This document shows positions 1 to 8,398 of a stretch of DNA of 64,000 nt, piece by piece (position 1 is the first letter of the stretch; every line of letters begins with the position of its first letter). Both the position numbers and the translations under genes were made by a program. Location of the stretch: contig NZ_CP130720.1 of NCBI RefSeq assembly GCF_035984415.1, positions 5,022,001 to 5,086,000 on the forward strand, read 5' to 3'. Below the pieces are notes generated by a model, which searched no databases, was not told the DNA's origin, and was given only the letters and a program-made list of their open reading frames with translations. Origin of the DNA: Streptomyces sp. NBC_01296. Its GTDB lineage: Bacteria; Actinomycetota; Actinomycetes; Streptomycetales; Streptomycetaceae.

Positions 1-1274
1 GCGACGGGCTCGGCGGGCCGCGGCTCGGTGCCCTGGAGGTCGACGTAGAGCTGGCCGTCGGGGAAGTGCGGGCGGGCGGCGTGCGCGACGTGCACGGCGA
101 GGGTGGTCTTGCCGACGCCGCCGATCCCGGCGAGCGCGGAGACGGCCATGACCTGGCTCCCGACGCCGGACAGGATCTCGCCGAGCTCGTTGACGAAGGT
201 GGCGCGGCCGGTGAAGTCGGCGACGGTGGCGGGCAATTGGGCGGGCCTCACGTGTGCGGGCGCGGCGGCCGGGGCCGGGTCTTCGGCGCGGGCGAGTTCG
301 GCGTCCGCGCGCAGGATGCGCTGCTGGAGCGCGGAGAGTTCGGGCCGGGGGTCGACGCCGAGTTCGTCGGCGAGGAGCCGGCGGGTGTCGGCGTACACGG
401 CGAGGGCCTCGGCCTGCCGGCCGCTGCGGTACAGGGCGAGCATGAGGAGCTCGCGCAGGCGTTCCTGCAGCGGGTGCGCGGCGGTGAGGGCGGTCAGCTC
501 GGAGACGGCCTCGGCATGGTGGCCGAGCTCGAGGTCGAGGTCGAGGCGGGTCTCGAGCAGCTGGAGGTGCCATTCGGCGAGCCGGGTGCGCTCGGTCTCG
601 GCGTGCGGTCCGGGGACCCCGGCGAGCGGTTCGCCGTCCCACAGGTCGAGGGCGCGGGCGAGCAGCGTACGGGCGAGGGTGCGGTCGCCGGCGGTGCGGG
701 CCCGGTCGGCGTCGGCGGCGAGGCTGCGGGCGACGCCGAGGTCGAGGGCGCCGGCGGGGGTGCGGATGGCGTAGCCGCCGGACTCGCTGACGAGCATGCC
801 GGGCGCGAGGACCTTGCGCAGGCGGGAGGCGTACGTACGGATGGTGGCGAGGGCCTGCTGGGGCGGGTCCTCGCCCCAGATGGCGTCGATCAGCTCGGGC
901 GCGGTGGCGGTACGGCCGCCGCGCAGCAGGAGCGCGGCGAGCAGGGCGCGCTGCTGGGGGGTGCCGGAGGGCAGCACCTCGCTGCCGCGCCAGGCGCGGA
1001 TGGGCCCGAGGACGGCGAAGCGGGTGGCGGTGGGGGCGGGAGCGGGGTGCGCGTCGTCGGCGCCGGTCACGTCCGGGTCGGCGGGGGACGCGGCGCCCGG
1101 CGTGCGGGCCGAAGCGGCGGGCGCAGTACCGGCAGGGGCACCGCCCGCGGTGTCCGGCGCGTCGGCGGGACTGCCGGGCCGGATCCCCGCCGTGGCGTCC
1201 GGCGCGGCAGCGGAGTGGCGCCGGGCTGCCTCGGGGTGGTTCCGCTGGTGCGGGATGGCCGGTATGCCGTCCAT
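1..1274 (-). CDS. SARP (AfsR/RedD-type) transcriptional regulator with NB-ARC domain, C-terminus outside window
   Basis: Reading leftwards from ATG at 1274, about 424 residues are visible before the window edge. After a disordered Ala/Pro-rich leader (to about residue 82) comes a winged-helix DNA-binding domain (about 84-160, containing ALLAALLLRGG and TIRTYASRLRKVL), then a bacterial transcriptional activator (BTAD) helical domain (about 165-310), then an NB-ARC ATPase beginning with the P-loop GIGGVGKTT near residue 385. Domain order matches AfsR-like SARP regulators, which activate antibiotic and developmental genes in Streptomyces. Target genes cannot be told from this window. It diverges from the amidohydrolase at 1418. 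The 3' end, probably with TPR repeats, lies beyond position 1. Confidence 0.9.
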   Translation of the reverse strand, partial: MDGIPAIPHQRNHPEAARRHSAAAPDATAGIRPGSPADAPDTAGGAPAGTAPAASARTPGAASPADPDVTGADDAHPAPAPTATRFAVLGPIRAWRGSEVLPSGTPQQRALLAALLLRGGRTATAPELIDAIWGEDPPQQALATIRTYASRLRKVLAPGMLVSESGGYAIRTPAGALDLGVARSLAADADRARTAGDRTLARTLLARALDLWDGEPLAGVPGPHAETERTRLAEWHLQLLETRLDLDLELGHHAEAVSELTALTAAHPLQERLRELLMLALYRSGRQAEALAVYADTRRLLADELGVDPRPELSALQQRILRADAELARAEDPAPAAAPAHVRPAQLPATVADFTGRATFVNELGEILSGVGSQVMAVSALAGIGGVGKTTLAVHVAHAARPHFPDGQLYVDLQGTEPRPAEPV

Positions 1275-1381
1275 CTGTCGTCCCCCCTGCCTTCCGTCGG
1301 TGTAAGGGCCAGTCTGCCCTGTGTTGCGCTTACCCGTCAGCCCGTGTCGGACCGATCGCTTCCCAATCGCCGTCCAAGTAG

Positions 1382-1396
1382 CTGACGGTTCGTCAG
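1382..1396. promoter_or_regulatory. Palindromic operator, site 1 of the CTGACG-N3-CGTCAG family
   Basis: A perfect 6-3-6 palindrome (CTGACG GTT CGTCAG) lies 21 bp before the amidohydrolase ATG at 1418. A -10-like TACCGT follows at 1405-1410, so a bound repressor would cover the promoter. The same palindrome precedes other catabolic genes at 13068, 14941, 15002, 33397 and 33467. Size and symmetry fit a TetR-family operator, which is inference. Confidence 0.7.
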
Positions 1397-1417
1397 ATTG
1401 ACGCTACCGTGGGAGCC

Positions 1418-2638
1418 ATGGAGACCTTCCCGAAGATCATCTCGGTGGACGACCACACGGTTGAGCCTCCCCACGTCTGGCGGGACCGGCTCCCGTCCAA
1501 ATACCAGGACACCGGCCCCCGGATCGTCCGCGCCCCCTTGAAGGAAATGACCTTCCTCGGCGGCAAGTTCGCCCCCGTGATGGGCGCCAGGGGAGACGAC
1601 GGTCCGATCGGCGACTGGTGGGTCTACGAAGACCTGCACCGCCCCCTCACCCGGCTCGATACCGCCGTCGGCTACGACCGCGACGAGATCAAGCTGGAGG
1701 TGATCACGTACGAGCAGATGCGCCCGGGGTCCTTCTCGGTTCCCGAACGCCTCGCGGACATGGACGTCAACCACGTCCAGTCGGCGCTCTGCTTCCCGAC
1801 TTTCCCGCGCTTCTGCGGCCAGACCTTCACCGAAGCCAAGGACCGCGAGCTCGGCCTGCTCGGCGTACGGGCCTACAACGACTGGATGGTGGAGGAGTGG
1901 TGCGGCCCGGACGCCCGCGGCCGCCTGATCCCCCTCACCCTCATCCCGCTGTGGGACGCCCGGCTGGCCGCCGCCGAGGTCCGCCGCAACGCGGCGCGCG
2001 GCGTGCGCGCGGTCGCCTTCTCCGAGATACCCCCGCACCTGGGGCTGCCCTCCGTCCACACCGACGAGTGGGACCCCTTCCTCGAGGCGTGCAACGAGAC
2101 CGGCACGGTCATCGCCATGCACATCGGCTCCTCGTCGCGCATGCCGTCCACCTCGGCGGACGCGCCGCCCGCCGTCGGCTCCACCATCACCTTCGCCAAC
2201 TGCTGCTTCTCGATGGTCGACTGGCTGATGAGCGGCAAGTTCGAACGCTTCCCGAACCTCAAGATCATGTACGCGGAGGGCCAGATCGGCTGGATCCCGT
2301 ACATCCTGGAACGCGCGAACGTGGTCTGGGAGGAGAACCGCGCCTGGGGCGGCGTCGCGGAGAAGGTGCTGCGCCCGCCGTCGGAGCTCTTCGCGGAGCA
2401 CGTCTTCGGATGTTTCTTCGACGACCCCTTCGGGCTGAAGAACCTGGAGTCGATCGGCGTGGCCAACGTCCTCTACGAGACGGACTACCCCCACTCGGAC
2501 TCGACCTGGCCGAAGTCGCGGGAGGTGGGAGAGGCCCAGATGTCCCACCTCGCGCCGGACGTGGTGGACCGCATCGTGCGCGGCAACGCGATCGACCTCC
2601 TCGGCCTGACGCCGGAAGGCCTGTGGGCGGGCGCGTAA
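1418..2638 (+). CDS. Amidohydrolase family 2 (ACMSD-like TIM-barrel metal hydrolase)
   Basis: About 406 aa. The fold and motifs are those of COG2159 amidohydrolases: an N-terminal SVDDHTVEPP in the HxH-equivalent region, MHIGSSS mid-protein, and C-terminal VLYETDYPHSDSTWPKS carrying the metal/active-site Asp and His. Such enzymes hydrolyse or decarboxylate ring-cleavage or cyclic intermediates; the substrate is unknown. ATG at 1418 is chosen because TACCGT at 1405-1410 would give an almost leaderless transcript; GTG at 1409 is in frame and possible. The palindromic operator immediately upstream ties it to the SDR/LLM genes at 13-15 kb and 33 kb. Confidence 0.85.
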   Translation: METFPKIISVDDHTVEPPHVWRDRLPSKYQDTGPRIVRAPLKEMTFLGGKFAPVMGARGDDGPIGDWWVYEDLHRPLTRLDTAVGYDRDEIKLEVITYEQMRPGSFSVPERLADMDVNHVQSALCFPTFPRFCGQTFTEAKDRELGLLGVRAYNDWMVEEWCGPDARGRLIPLTLIPLWDARLAAAEVRRNAARGVRAVAFSEIPPHLGLPSVHTDEWDPFLEACNETGTVIAMHIGSSSRMPSTSADAPPAVGSTITFANCCFSMVDWLMSGKFERFPNLKIMYAEGQIGWIPYILERANVVWEENRAWGGVAEKVLRPPSELFAEHVFGCFFDDPFGLKNLESIGVANVLYETDYPHSDSTWPKSREVGEAQMSHLAPDVVDRIVRGNAIDLLGLTPEGLWAGA

Positions 2639-2749
2639 GCGGGAGCGTGGGCGGGCGCGTGGGCGGGCGCGTTGGCGGGAGCCCGGGGGTCCCCTTGCGG
2701 CGAAGGCGAACATCAAGGCATGCTTCGCCGGAGCAAAGTAGGAGGGGCG

Positions 2750-3583
2750 GTGGCGGTGGACAAGCGGACCGTGGTGACCGGGGTGTTGTGCGCGGTGGCG
2801 GCGCTGGGCGCGTCCGCTGCCATGACGAAGGTGGTGCCGGCTTCGGAGGGCGGTTCGGCCCCGCACGTCAAGGCAGCGGCCCCGGCCAAGCCTTCACCGA
2901 GCCCGTCTTCACGATCGCAAGCGGCGAAGCAGCCGCAGTTGAACACCTCGGGCACGCCCCGGCCCGGCAGCCCCGCCGCCTTCACCGGGGCCCTGTTCGA
3001 AGGCGGCGTGCAGGGGGACCACTTCTGCACCGCCACCGTGGTGCACAGCCCGGGGAAGAACCTGATCGTCACCGCCGGGCACTGTCTGCTCGCCGGGAAG
3101 GCCGGCGACGGGGGCGCGATCTTCGCACCCGCGTACGCGAACGGCGGAGCCCCGTACGGCGCTTGGACGATCGAGGAGGTCTTCGAGGACCCCCGCTGGG
3201 CCGAGGGCACGGACGACGACTACGACCTCGCCTTCGCCCGCCTCGCCCCGGACGCCGCCGGCCGCAACATCGAGGACGTCACGGGCGCGGCCACCCTGGA
3301 CACCACGGGCCGCACGGGCGAGGAGATCACCGTCACCGGCTACCCGGCGGACCGCAAGGTACCGCGCACGTGCACGGCGTCGGCGATCCGCGAGACCGAG
3401 GCGGAGCAGCGCTTCGACTGCGCGGACTTCCCGGGCGGCACGAGCGGCAGCGCCTGGCTCGCGAAGGACGGCAAGATCATCGGGATCCTGACGGGCGGCG
3501 ACACGGACGACGTGTCGACGAGCACGATCCTGGGCGAGTACGCGGCGACGCTGTACGCGAAGGCGACCTCCGCGGCCCGGTGA
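2750..3583 (+). CDS. Secreted trypsin-like serine protease
   Basis: A chymotrypsin-fold protease with a visible triad: His in VTAGHC, Asp in YDLAFARL, Ser in GGTSGSAWL. The N-terminus (VVTGVLCAVAALGASAAM) is a signal peptide or anchor, followed by a Pro/Ser/Ala-rich linker. GGAGGGG at 2741-2747 favours GTG starts at 2750 or 2756 over the upstream ATG at 2720. It likely acts outside the cell; substrate unknown. The GTSGS signature and short catalytic domain resemble actinobacterial secreted trypsin-like peptidases related to glutamyl endopeptidases. No inhibitor or partner gene is adjacent. Confidence 0.85.
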   Translation: MAVDKRTVVTGVLCAVAALGASAAMTKVVPASEGGSAPHVKAAAPAKPSPSPSSRSQAAKQPQLNTSGTPRPGSPAAFTGALFEGGVQGDHFCTATVVHSPGKNLIVTAGHCLLAGKAGDGGAIFAPAYANGGAPYGAWTIEEVFEDPRWAEGTDDDYDLAFARLAPDAAGRNIEDVTGAATLDTTGRTGEEITVTGYPADRKVPRTCTASAIRETEAEQRFDCADFPGGTSGSAWLAKDGKIIGILTGGDTDDVSTSTILGEYAATLYAKATSAAR

Positions 3584-3598
3584 GCCGCGGCGGCCGGC

Positions 3599-3994
3599 TC
3601 AGGGGCGCTCGCCGAGCACGTCGAGGTAGTGCGCGTTGTACATGAAGCCCAGGACGTTGCCGAACGGGTCGACCACCGAGGCGGTGACGAAGCCCGGACC
3701 GCGCTCCGTGGGCGGCTCGTACTGCTTCGCGCCCAGGGACAGCAGCTTCTCGAGCGTCGCGTCGACGTCGTCGACGTGCCAGTACACGACGGCCCCGCCC
3801 GGCTCGGCCGGCGCGCCGGGGGGCGCGTAGCGGCGGTCGATCAGCCCGAGCTCGTGCTGGTAGTCGCCGAGCCGGAACTCGGCGTACCCCGGCCGCTCGA
3901 AGTAGGGGGCGGTGCCGAGGAGTTCGGTGTACCAGGCCTTGGCCGCGTCCAGATCGGCGGCCCAGAAACTGACGGTGGTCAGACCTCGCAACAT
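3599..3994 (-). CDS. VOC family protein (glyoxalase/bleomycin-resistance fold)
   Basis: 131 aa with the paired beta-alpha-beta-beta-beta units of the vicinal oxygen chelate fold: FWAADLDAAKAWYTELLG at the N-terminus and VVDPFGNVLGFMYN at the C-terminus. The family includes dioxygenases, glyoxalases and antibiotic-sequestering proteins, so the reaction cannot be assigned. Convergent with the protease; its stop lies 16 nt from the protease stop. Stand-alone gene. Confidence 0.85.
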   Translation of the reverse strand: MLRGLTTVSFWAADLDAAKAWYTELLGTAPYFERPGYAEFRLGDYQHELGLIDRRYAPPGAPAEPGGAVVYWHVDDVDATLEKLLSLGAKQYEPPTERGPGFVTASVVDPFGNVLGFMYNAHYLDVLGERP

Positions 3995-4104
3995 GGACGC
4001 TCCTCGGCTGCTCGGGCCGTTGTCGATGGCAGTGCCAGGACTCTAGACACCAAGTGGGTCGGTTCCCGTCCTCTTCGGCGGGATGTCGCGAGGCTCTTGC
4101 GACG

Positions 4105-4545
4105 TCAGCCCATCAGCCCGAGGTGGACCGGCTCGGCCGGCGCGTCGGCCAGCAGCTCCGCGAGCCGCGGCGGCCACAGCGGCTCCCCGAGCGAGGCCAG
4201 GGCCTGCTGCGACAGCCAGCGCCAGTGCGCGTCGGGCGACTCGGGGACGGGATCGCGGCGCGGGCCGGTGGTGACGTAGATGTGCTCGTGCTGGCGTACG
4301 GGGATCCCCTCGTGGGTGAAGTCGTGCTCCCAGGTGCACAGCAGCCGCTGCGGCTCGAGGTCGGTCCACCCGGTCTCCTCCCGCAACTCCCGCCGCACGC
4401 ACTCCTCGGGAGTCTCCCCGGGATCGATCCCCCCACCGGGCGGCAGCCAGTGGATCCCGACCTCGATGTTGTTCTCGCGGAAGAGGAACACCGAACCGGT
4501 CGGAGAGAGGATCACAATGCGGGCTGCCTGCCTGGGAGTTCTCAT
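4105..4545 (-). CDS. Nudix hydrolase
   Basis: 146 aa. A complete Nudix box (G-x5-E-x7-REUxEExGU) is visible as GGIDPGETPEECVRRELREE followed by TGW, giving the Mg-binding helix that cleaves nucleoside-diphosphate-X substrates. LPPGGG precedes it, as usual. Substrate not predictable; may be house-cleaning. The start at 4545 gives a full N-terminal strand (AARIVILSPTGSVFLFRE). Confidence 0.9.
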   Translation of the reverse strand: MRTPRQAARIVILSPTGSVFLFRENNIEVGIHWLPPGGGIDPGETPEECVRRELREETGWTDLEPQRLLCTWEHDFTHEGIPVRQHEHIYVTTGPRRDPVPESPDAHWRWLSQQALASLGEPLWPPRLAELLADAPAEPVHLGLMG

Positions 4546-4637
4546 CAGATCAGCGTACGACGGGGGAGGGGGCGGGTCGATGGGATTGGGGGGTCGGAAC
4601 GGTTGGCCGGGGTGCGGGGGGCGGGGTCCGTGTGCTC

Positions 4638-4702
4638 GGGCTCGGTGGTCCTGGTGGGCTGGGTGCGGATGGATGGGGGCTGCCGGTCAGGATCTCTGAT
4701 GG
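4638..4702. repeat. Partial copy of a dispersed repeat shared with 22.7 and 23.4 kb
   Basis: The 18-mer GGCTCGGTGGTCCTGGTG at 4639-4656, followed about 35 bp later by ATCTCTGATGG at 4692-4702, recurs at 23353-23416 in the same orientation and at 22697-22761 inverted. The 218-bp gap 4546-4763 holds only this repeat and G-rich low-complexity sequence; no gene seen. Confidence 0.6.
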
Positions 4703-4763
4703 GCCCTTATCGGAACATGAACCCCCAAGCCCCCACCCCCGCCCCGGTCAGCCCCTCCGCCCC

Positions 4764-5312
4764 TCACCCCCGCAGTGCGAACGACGCCCGGTCCCGCCAT
4801 GCCGTGCCGTCGTGGACCATGAGGTCGACCGACGAGACGCGGGTCGTGAGGGGGAGCGAGCGTGTCAGGTCGGCTTCGATCTCGGCCAGTACGTCCGCCT
4901 CCTGGCGCTGCGCGACCGTCAGGTGCGGGATGACGTCCGGGAACCGGCCCCCGTACGGCTGGGCTTGCGGCCAGCGGGCGGTGATTGCCCGGGTGAGCAG
5001 CCGCAGCTCCGTGTCCGGCTCGGGGGCCAGGTACAGCACCTCCGGGAAGCGGCGGCTCTCGGCGAACCGGACGTCGAAGGCCCGGTGCGCGCCCACGGTT
5101 TCGGTGAGAGCCGCGTGGACGGCGGCGTCGATGAGCCGCTCCTCGAGGAACGGGAAGAGCACCGTCACGTGTGCCGGGATCCCGGCGGCGGCCGACGGGT
5201 CCAGCCGTTCGCGCCATGCGCGAACGGCTGGTTCGGCTTCGGGGACTTTCACGATGAGGCCCGTCTGGCCTGCCTCGTACTGGCCGGTGTCATGCGTGGT
5301 GTCGGTTGCCAT
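4764..5312 (-). CDS. 2H phosphoesterase / 2'-5' RNA ligase family protein
   Basis: About 182 aa. The two HxTx signatures of the 2H superfamily are visible, HVTV in GIPAHVTVLFPF and HLTV in DVIPHLTVAQ, about 90 residues apart as expected for LigT/CPDase-like enzymes. The family ligates or hydrolyses 2',3'-cyclic phosphate or 2'-5' bonds; the in vivo substrate is unknown. ATG 5312 is preferred, ATG 5330 is in frame. Monocistronic; the adjacent ABC operon ends 17 nt away. Confidence 0.8.
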   Translation of the reverse strand: MATDTTHDTGQYEAGQTGLIVKVPEAEPAVRAWRERLDPSAAAGIPAHVTVLFPFLEERLIDAAVHAALTETVGAHRAFDVRFAESRRFPEVLYLAPEPDTELRLLTRAITARWPQAQPYGGRFPDVIPHLTVAQRQEADVLAEIEADLTRSLPLTTRVSSVDLMVHDGTAWRDRASFALRG

Positions 5313-5346
5313 GACACCGGATGGTGCCATCCGGCGCCCGCCCCCC

Positions 5347-6549
5347 TCACCCCGCCTGCAGGGCCAGTGTCGGCGACAGGCGGGCTGCGCGGACTGCCGG
5401 GTAGAGGCCTGCCAGGGTGCCGATCGCCAGGGTCGAGGCGAAGCCGCCCGTCACCGCCCAGAGGGGGACCACCCAGGGGAGGTCGCCCGCGCGGGCGTAG
5501 GCCGCCGTGGCCGCCGCGCCGAGGGCGATGCCCGCCAGGCCGCCGAGGCCCGACAGAAGCAGGGACTCCGTGACGAACTGGATGCGCACCTGGCCCTTGG
5601 TCGCGCCCAGCGAGCGGCGCAGGCCGATCTCGTGGCGGCGCTCCAGGACCGAGATGATCATGGTGTTCGCGACGCCGACCCCGCCCACCAGCAGGGCGAT
5701 CCCGCCCAGGCCGAGCAGGAGCGTGCTGAAGGCGCCCTCCGTGGCCGCCTTCGCCTGAAGCGCCGCCGACGGGTCCGTCACCGAGACCGTGCTCGGGGAC
5801 TGCGGGTTGGCCGTCGGGGCGATCAGGCTGCGGACCGCCGCCACGCGGTCGTCCGCCGAGCGCTCGTACACCGCCGTCGGGTGGCCGTCGAAGCCGAGCA
5901 GCTGCTCCGCCGCCTCCCAGCCGATCAGCGCCGAGCGCTCGATCTCCGGGGCCAGCGGGATCGGGTCCAGGATGCCGATGACCGTGAAGTACCGGCCGCC
6001 GATGAACACCTGCTGCCCCGGCTCGGTGATGCCCAGCCGCTCCGCCGAGACGTTCCCGAGCACCACCGACGGGTAGCGTCCGGTGGCCCCGTTCAGCCAG
6101 GTCCCCTTCTGCATCCGGGCGCGCAGCACCTCCGGCAGGTCGTCCTTCGTCGCCTTGAGGCCGATCCCGCCCGTCTCCTCCTTCGGGATGTTCTCCGATC
6201 GCCGTACGGACTGCGCGACGTCGCCCGTCGTACCCACCGATTCGACCCCCTCGATACGGGAGATCATGCCCGGGGCCTCCTTCGGCAGCTTCGTCTCCTG
6301 CCCCGAGAACATCGACTGGCCCGGCGTCGCCACCAGCATGTTCGTGCCCAGCTTGTCGAGCTCCCGCAGGAGCTTGGCCTGGCTGGACGAGGACACCCCG
6401 ACCACCGCGATCATCGTCGCGATGCCGATCGCGATCCCGAGCGCGGACAGGAACACCCGCATCGGGCGCGAGCGCAGCCCCGCCGAGCCGACGTGCAGGA
6501 CGTCCCGGGGGCCGAGGCGGGACGGGGTCAGCTTCCTGGAGGCCCTCAT
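5347..6549 (-). CDS. ABC transporter permease, MacB-like (FtsX fold)
   Basis: 400 aa. One N-terminal transmembrane segment (MRVFLSALGIAIGIATMIAVVGV), a long extracytoplasmic domain, then three C-terminal membrane segments including LLLGLGGIALLVGGVGVANTM and the typical cytoplasmic EIGLRRSLGATKGQVRIQF. This is the MacB_PCD plus FtsX topology of exporters. It overlaps the upstream ATPase gene by 4 nt and forms the last gene of an operon lipoprotein - adaptor - ATPase - permease, opposite a two-component system that is its likely regulator. Confidence 0.9.
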   Translation of the reverse strand: MRASRKLTPSRLGPRDVLHVGSAGLRSRPMRVFLSALGIAIGIATMIAVVGVSSSSQAKLLRELDKLGTNMLVATPGQSMFSGQETKLPKEAPGMISRIEGVESVGTTGDVAQSVRRSENIPKEETGGIGLKATKDDLPEVLRARMQKGTWLNGATGRYPSVVLGNVSAERLGITEPGQQVFIGGRYFTVIGILDPIPLAPEIERSALIGWEAAEQLLGFDGHPTAVYERSADDRVAAVRSLIAPTANPQSPSTVSVTDPSAALQAKAATEGAFSTLLLGLGGIALLVGGVGVANTMIISVLERRHEIGLRRSLGATKGQVRIQFVTESLLLSGLGGLAGIALGAAATAAYARAGDLPWVVPLWAVTGGFASTLAIGTLAGLYPAVRAARLSPTLALQAG

Positions 6550-7277
6550 CGTGTTCCCGCCCCCGCCGTGTTCCATGCGTCCGCCACGATCTCCCCGTCC
6601 CGGATCCGCACCTGCCGCGGCAGGCTCGCCGCGATCTCCTGGTCGTGGGTGATCACGGCGATGGTGGCCCCGTCCCCGTTCAGCTCGTGCAGCAGCTCCA
6701 TCACCGACTGCCCCGACGCCGAGTCCAGTGCGCCCGTCGGCTCGTCGGCCAGCAGCAGGTCCGGTGCGCCGGCCACCGCCCGGGCGATCGCCACGCGCTG
6801 CTTCTGCCCGCCCGACAGTTCGTGCGGCCGGTGCTCCGTCCGGTCCCCGAGGCCGACCCGCTCCAGCGCCCGCGCCGCCCGGCGGCCGCGCTCGGCGCGC
6901 GAGAGGCCGGAGTACAGCAGGCCCTCGGCGACGTTCGCCTGCGCGCTGATGCCCGGTACGAGGTGGAAGGACTGGAAGACGAAGCCGACATGGCGTGAGC
7001 GCAGCGCCGACAGGGCGCGGTCGGAGAGGGTCGCGATGTCGTGCCCCGCGATGGCGACCGCGCCGGCGCTCGGGCGGTCGAGGGTGCCGACGATGTGCAG
7101 CAGGGTGGACTTCCCGGAGCCGGACGGGCCGACGATGGCGAGGAGCTCGCCGTTCAGGACGGTGAGGTCCACCCCGCGCAGGGCCTTGACCCCGCCGGGG
7201 TACTCCTTGGTGACGCCCGCCAGCTCCACGACGGCGCGGGCGTGCCGGTTCTCTGCAGTGGCCGCTGTCGTCGTCAC
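6546..7277 (-). CDS. ABC transporter ATP-binding protein (LolD/MacB type)
   Basis: 243 aa. Walker A GPSGSGKST, Q-loop FVFQSFHLVPG, signature LSGGQKQR, Walker B LLLADEPTGALD and H-loop ITHDQE are all intact. The spacing and LADEPTGALD wording are typical of LolD/MacB-type ATPases that pair with FtsX-fold permeases. The start codon overlaps the stop of the adaptor gene upstream, so the three proteins are translationally coupled. Confidence 0.93.
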   Translation of the reverse strand: MTTTAATAENRHARAVVELAGVTKEYPGGVKALRGVDLTVLNGELLAIVGPSGSGKSTLLHIVGTLDRPSAGAVAIAGHDIATLSDRALSALRSRHVGFVFQSFHLVPGISAQANVAEGLLYSGLSRAERGRRAARALERVGLGDRTEHRPHELSGGQKQRVAIARAVAGAPDLLLADEPTGALDSASGQSVMELLHELNGDGATIAVITHDQEIAASLPRQVRIRDGEIVADAWNTAGAGTR

Positions 7278-8398
7278 TGCTTCGGGATCCCCACCTGCAT
7301 GCCCTCCTCGAGGGCGTCCCCCTTGACCTCGACGCGGCCCTGCCCGAACATGCCGAGCTCGACCGGGACGTCACGGACCGCGCCGTTCTCGACGACCTGC
7401 ACGCCGAAGCCCCCGCCGGACAGGGCGAGGAGTGCGTTGACCGGTACGGAGAGCACGCCCTTGCGGGTTTCGCCGGTCAGCCGGATCGACACCGGGGACT
7501 GGTCCGGGCCCTTGATCTCGGAGGCGTTGTCGAGGGAGACGCTCACCTCGACCTTCGGCTTCCCACCGCCGCCGCCGCCCCCGCCGCCCCCGCCGCCTCC
7601 GGGCCCGCCCCCGCCGCCGTTCGGGTCGTCCGGGTTGGCCGTGCTGCCCACCGAGTCGATCTTCCCGGTCGCCGCGGCGCCGCCCGGCAGGTTCACGGTC
7701 ACCTTGTCGCCGGTCTTCGCCACGCCCGCCTTGGCCACATCCAACTGGAACCGGACCATCCGTTCGGTTCCGGTCAGGGTCAACACCGGTTTGCCCGGCG
7801 CCGGCTCGTCGCCGACCGCCGTGTCGTTCTTCTGCACCCGCTGCGGTCCGGCCGCGAAGGCGATGTCGTCCTTGCCGACCTCGCCCGTCTCCGCCGCCTT
7901 GTGCGCCTTCTGCCAGCGCTTGACCGCCGTCGCCGTGCCCGCCGTGAAGGTGCCGTCCTGCGGGTCGAGCCCGGTGCCGTACCCGAGGGCCTGGAGGTTC
8001 CGCTTGAGCTGTTTGACGTCCTCGCCCTTGTCCCCGGTCTTCATCGGCCGGTACACGGGCGTGCTCCCGTACATGAGCCGCACCGGCTTGCCGTTGACCT
8101 CGTACAGCTTCCCGTCCCGCTCGATCGCCGTGCCGGCGCCCGCCACCCAGGTCAGCACCCCGGGGCCGCCCGCGGCGAGCTTGCGCTCCTGGGCGTAGCC
8201 GAGGGTGCCCTCGACCGTGAGCCCGGAGCTGAGGTCCCCGCGCGTCACCGGAGCCGTCTGCTGCGGCAGCCCGTCGGTGCGCCGGTCCTTCGAACCGCCC
8301 GAGTCCCCCCGCGGCTGGGCCGTCACCGCGTACCCGCCACCCGAGACGGCGAGTACGACGGCCAGCGAGCCCAGCAGCCACTTGCCGCGCCGCCTCAC
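7274..8398 (-). CDS. Exporter adaptor protein with peptidoglycan-binding domain
   Basis: 374 aa. N-terminal signal/anchor (WLLGSLAVVLAVSGGGYAV), then a typical PG_binding_1 unit (GEDVKQLKRNLQALGYG ... GTFTAGTATAVKRWQKAH), then HlyD/MacA-like beta-barrel segments (TLTGTERMVRFQLDVAKAGV, KVTVNLPGG) interrupted by a long poly-Gly linker, ending in a barrel domain (LSVPVNALLAL). Likely bridges the permease and the cell wall. GTG at 8398 overlaps the lipoprotein stop (GTGA). The Gly run (7568-7610) is encoded by GC-only repeats and could vary in length. Confidence 0.85.
   Translation of the reverse strand: MRRRGKWLLGSLAVVLAVSGGGYAVTAQPRGDSGGSKDRRTDGLPQQTAPVTRGDLSSGLTVEGTLGYAQERKLAAGGPGVLTWVAGAGTAIERDGKLYEVNGKPVRLMYGSTPVYRPMKTGDKGEDVKQLKRNLQALGYGTGLDPQDGTFTAGTATAVKRWQKAHKAAETGEVGKDDIAFAAGPQRVQKNDTAVGDEPAPGKPVLTLTGTERMVRFQLDVAKAGVAKTGDKVTVNLPGGAAATGKIDSVGSTANPDDPNGGGGGPGGGGGGGGGGGGGKPKVEVSVSLDNASEIKGPDQSPVSIRLTGETRKGVLSVPVNALLALSGGGFGVQVVENGAVRDVPVELGMFGQGRVEVKGDALEEGMQVGIPKQ

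Noticed and set aside
66..1385. Plus-strand frames across the SARP gene
   Set aside because: They are Gly/Ala/Arg-rich shadows; the minus strand encodes a recognisable SARP with P-loop.
4054..7326. Plus-strand open frame of 1090 codons
   Set aside because: Antisense to Nudix, 2H and ABC genes that have clear motifs on the other strand.
7568..7610. Poly-Gly run as a frameshift or assembly error
   Set aside because: Frame is kept on both sides with good domain sequence, so it is treated as a real linker that may vary in length.
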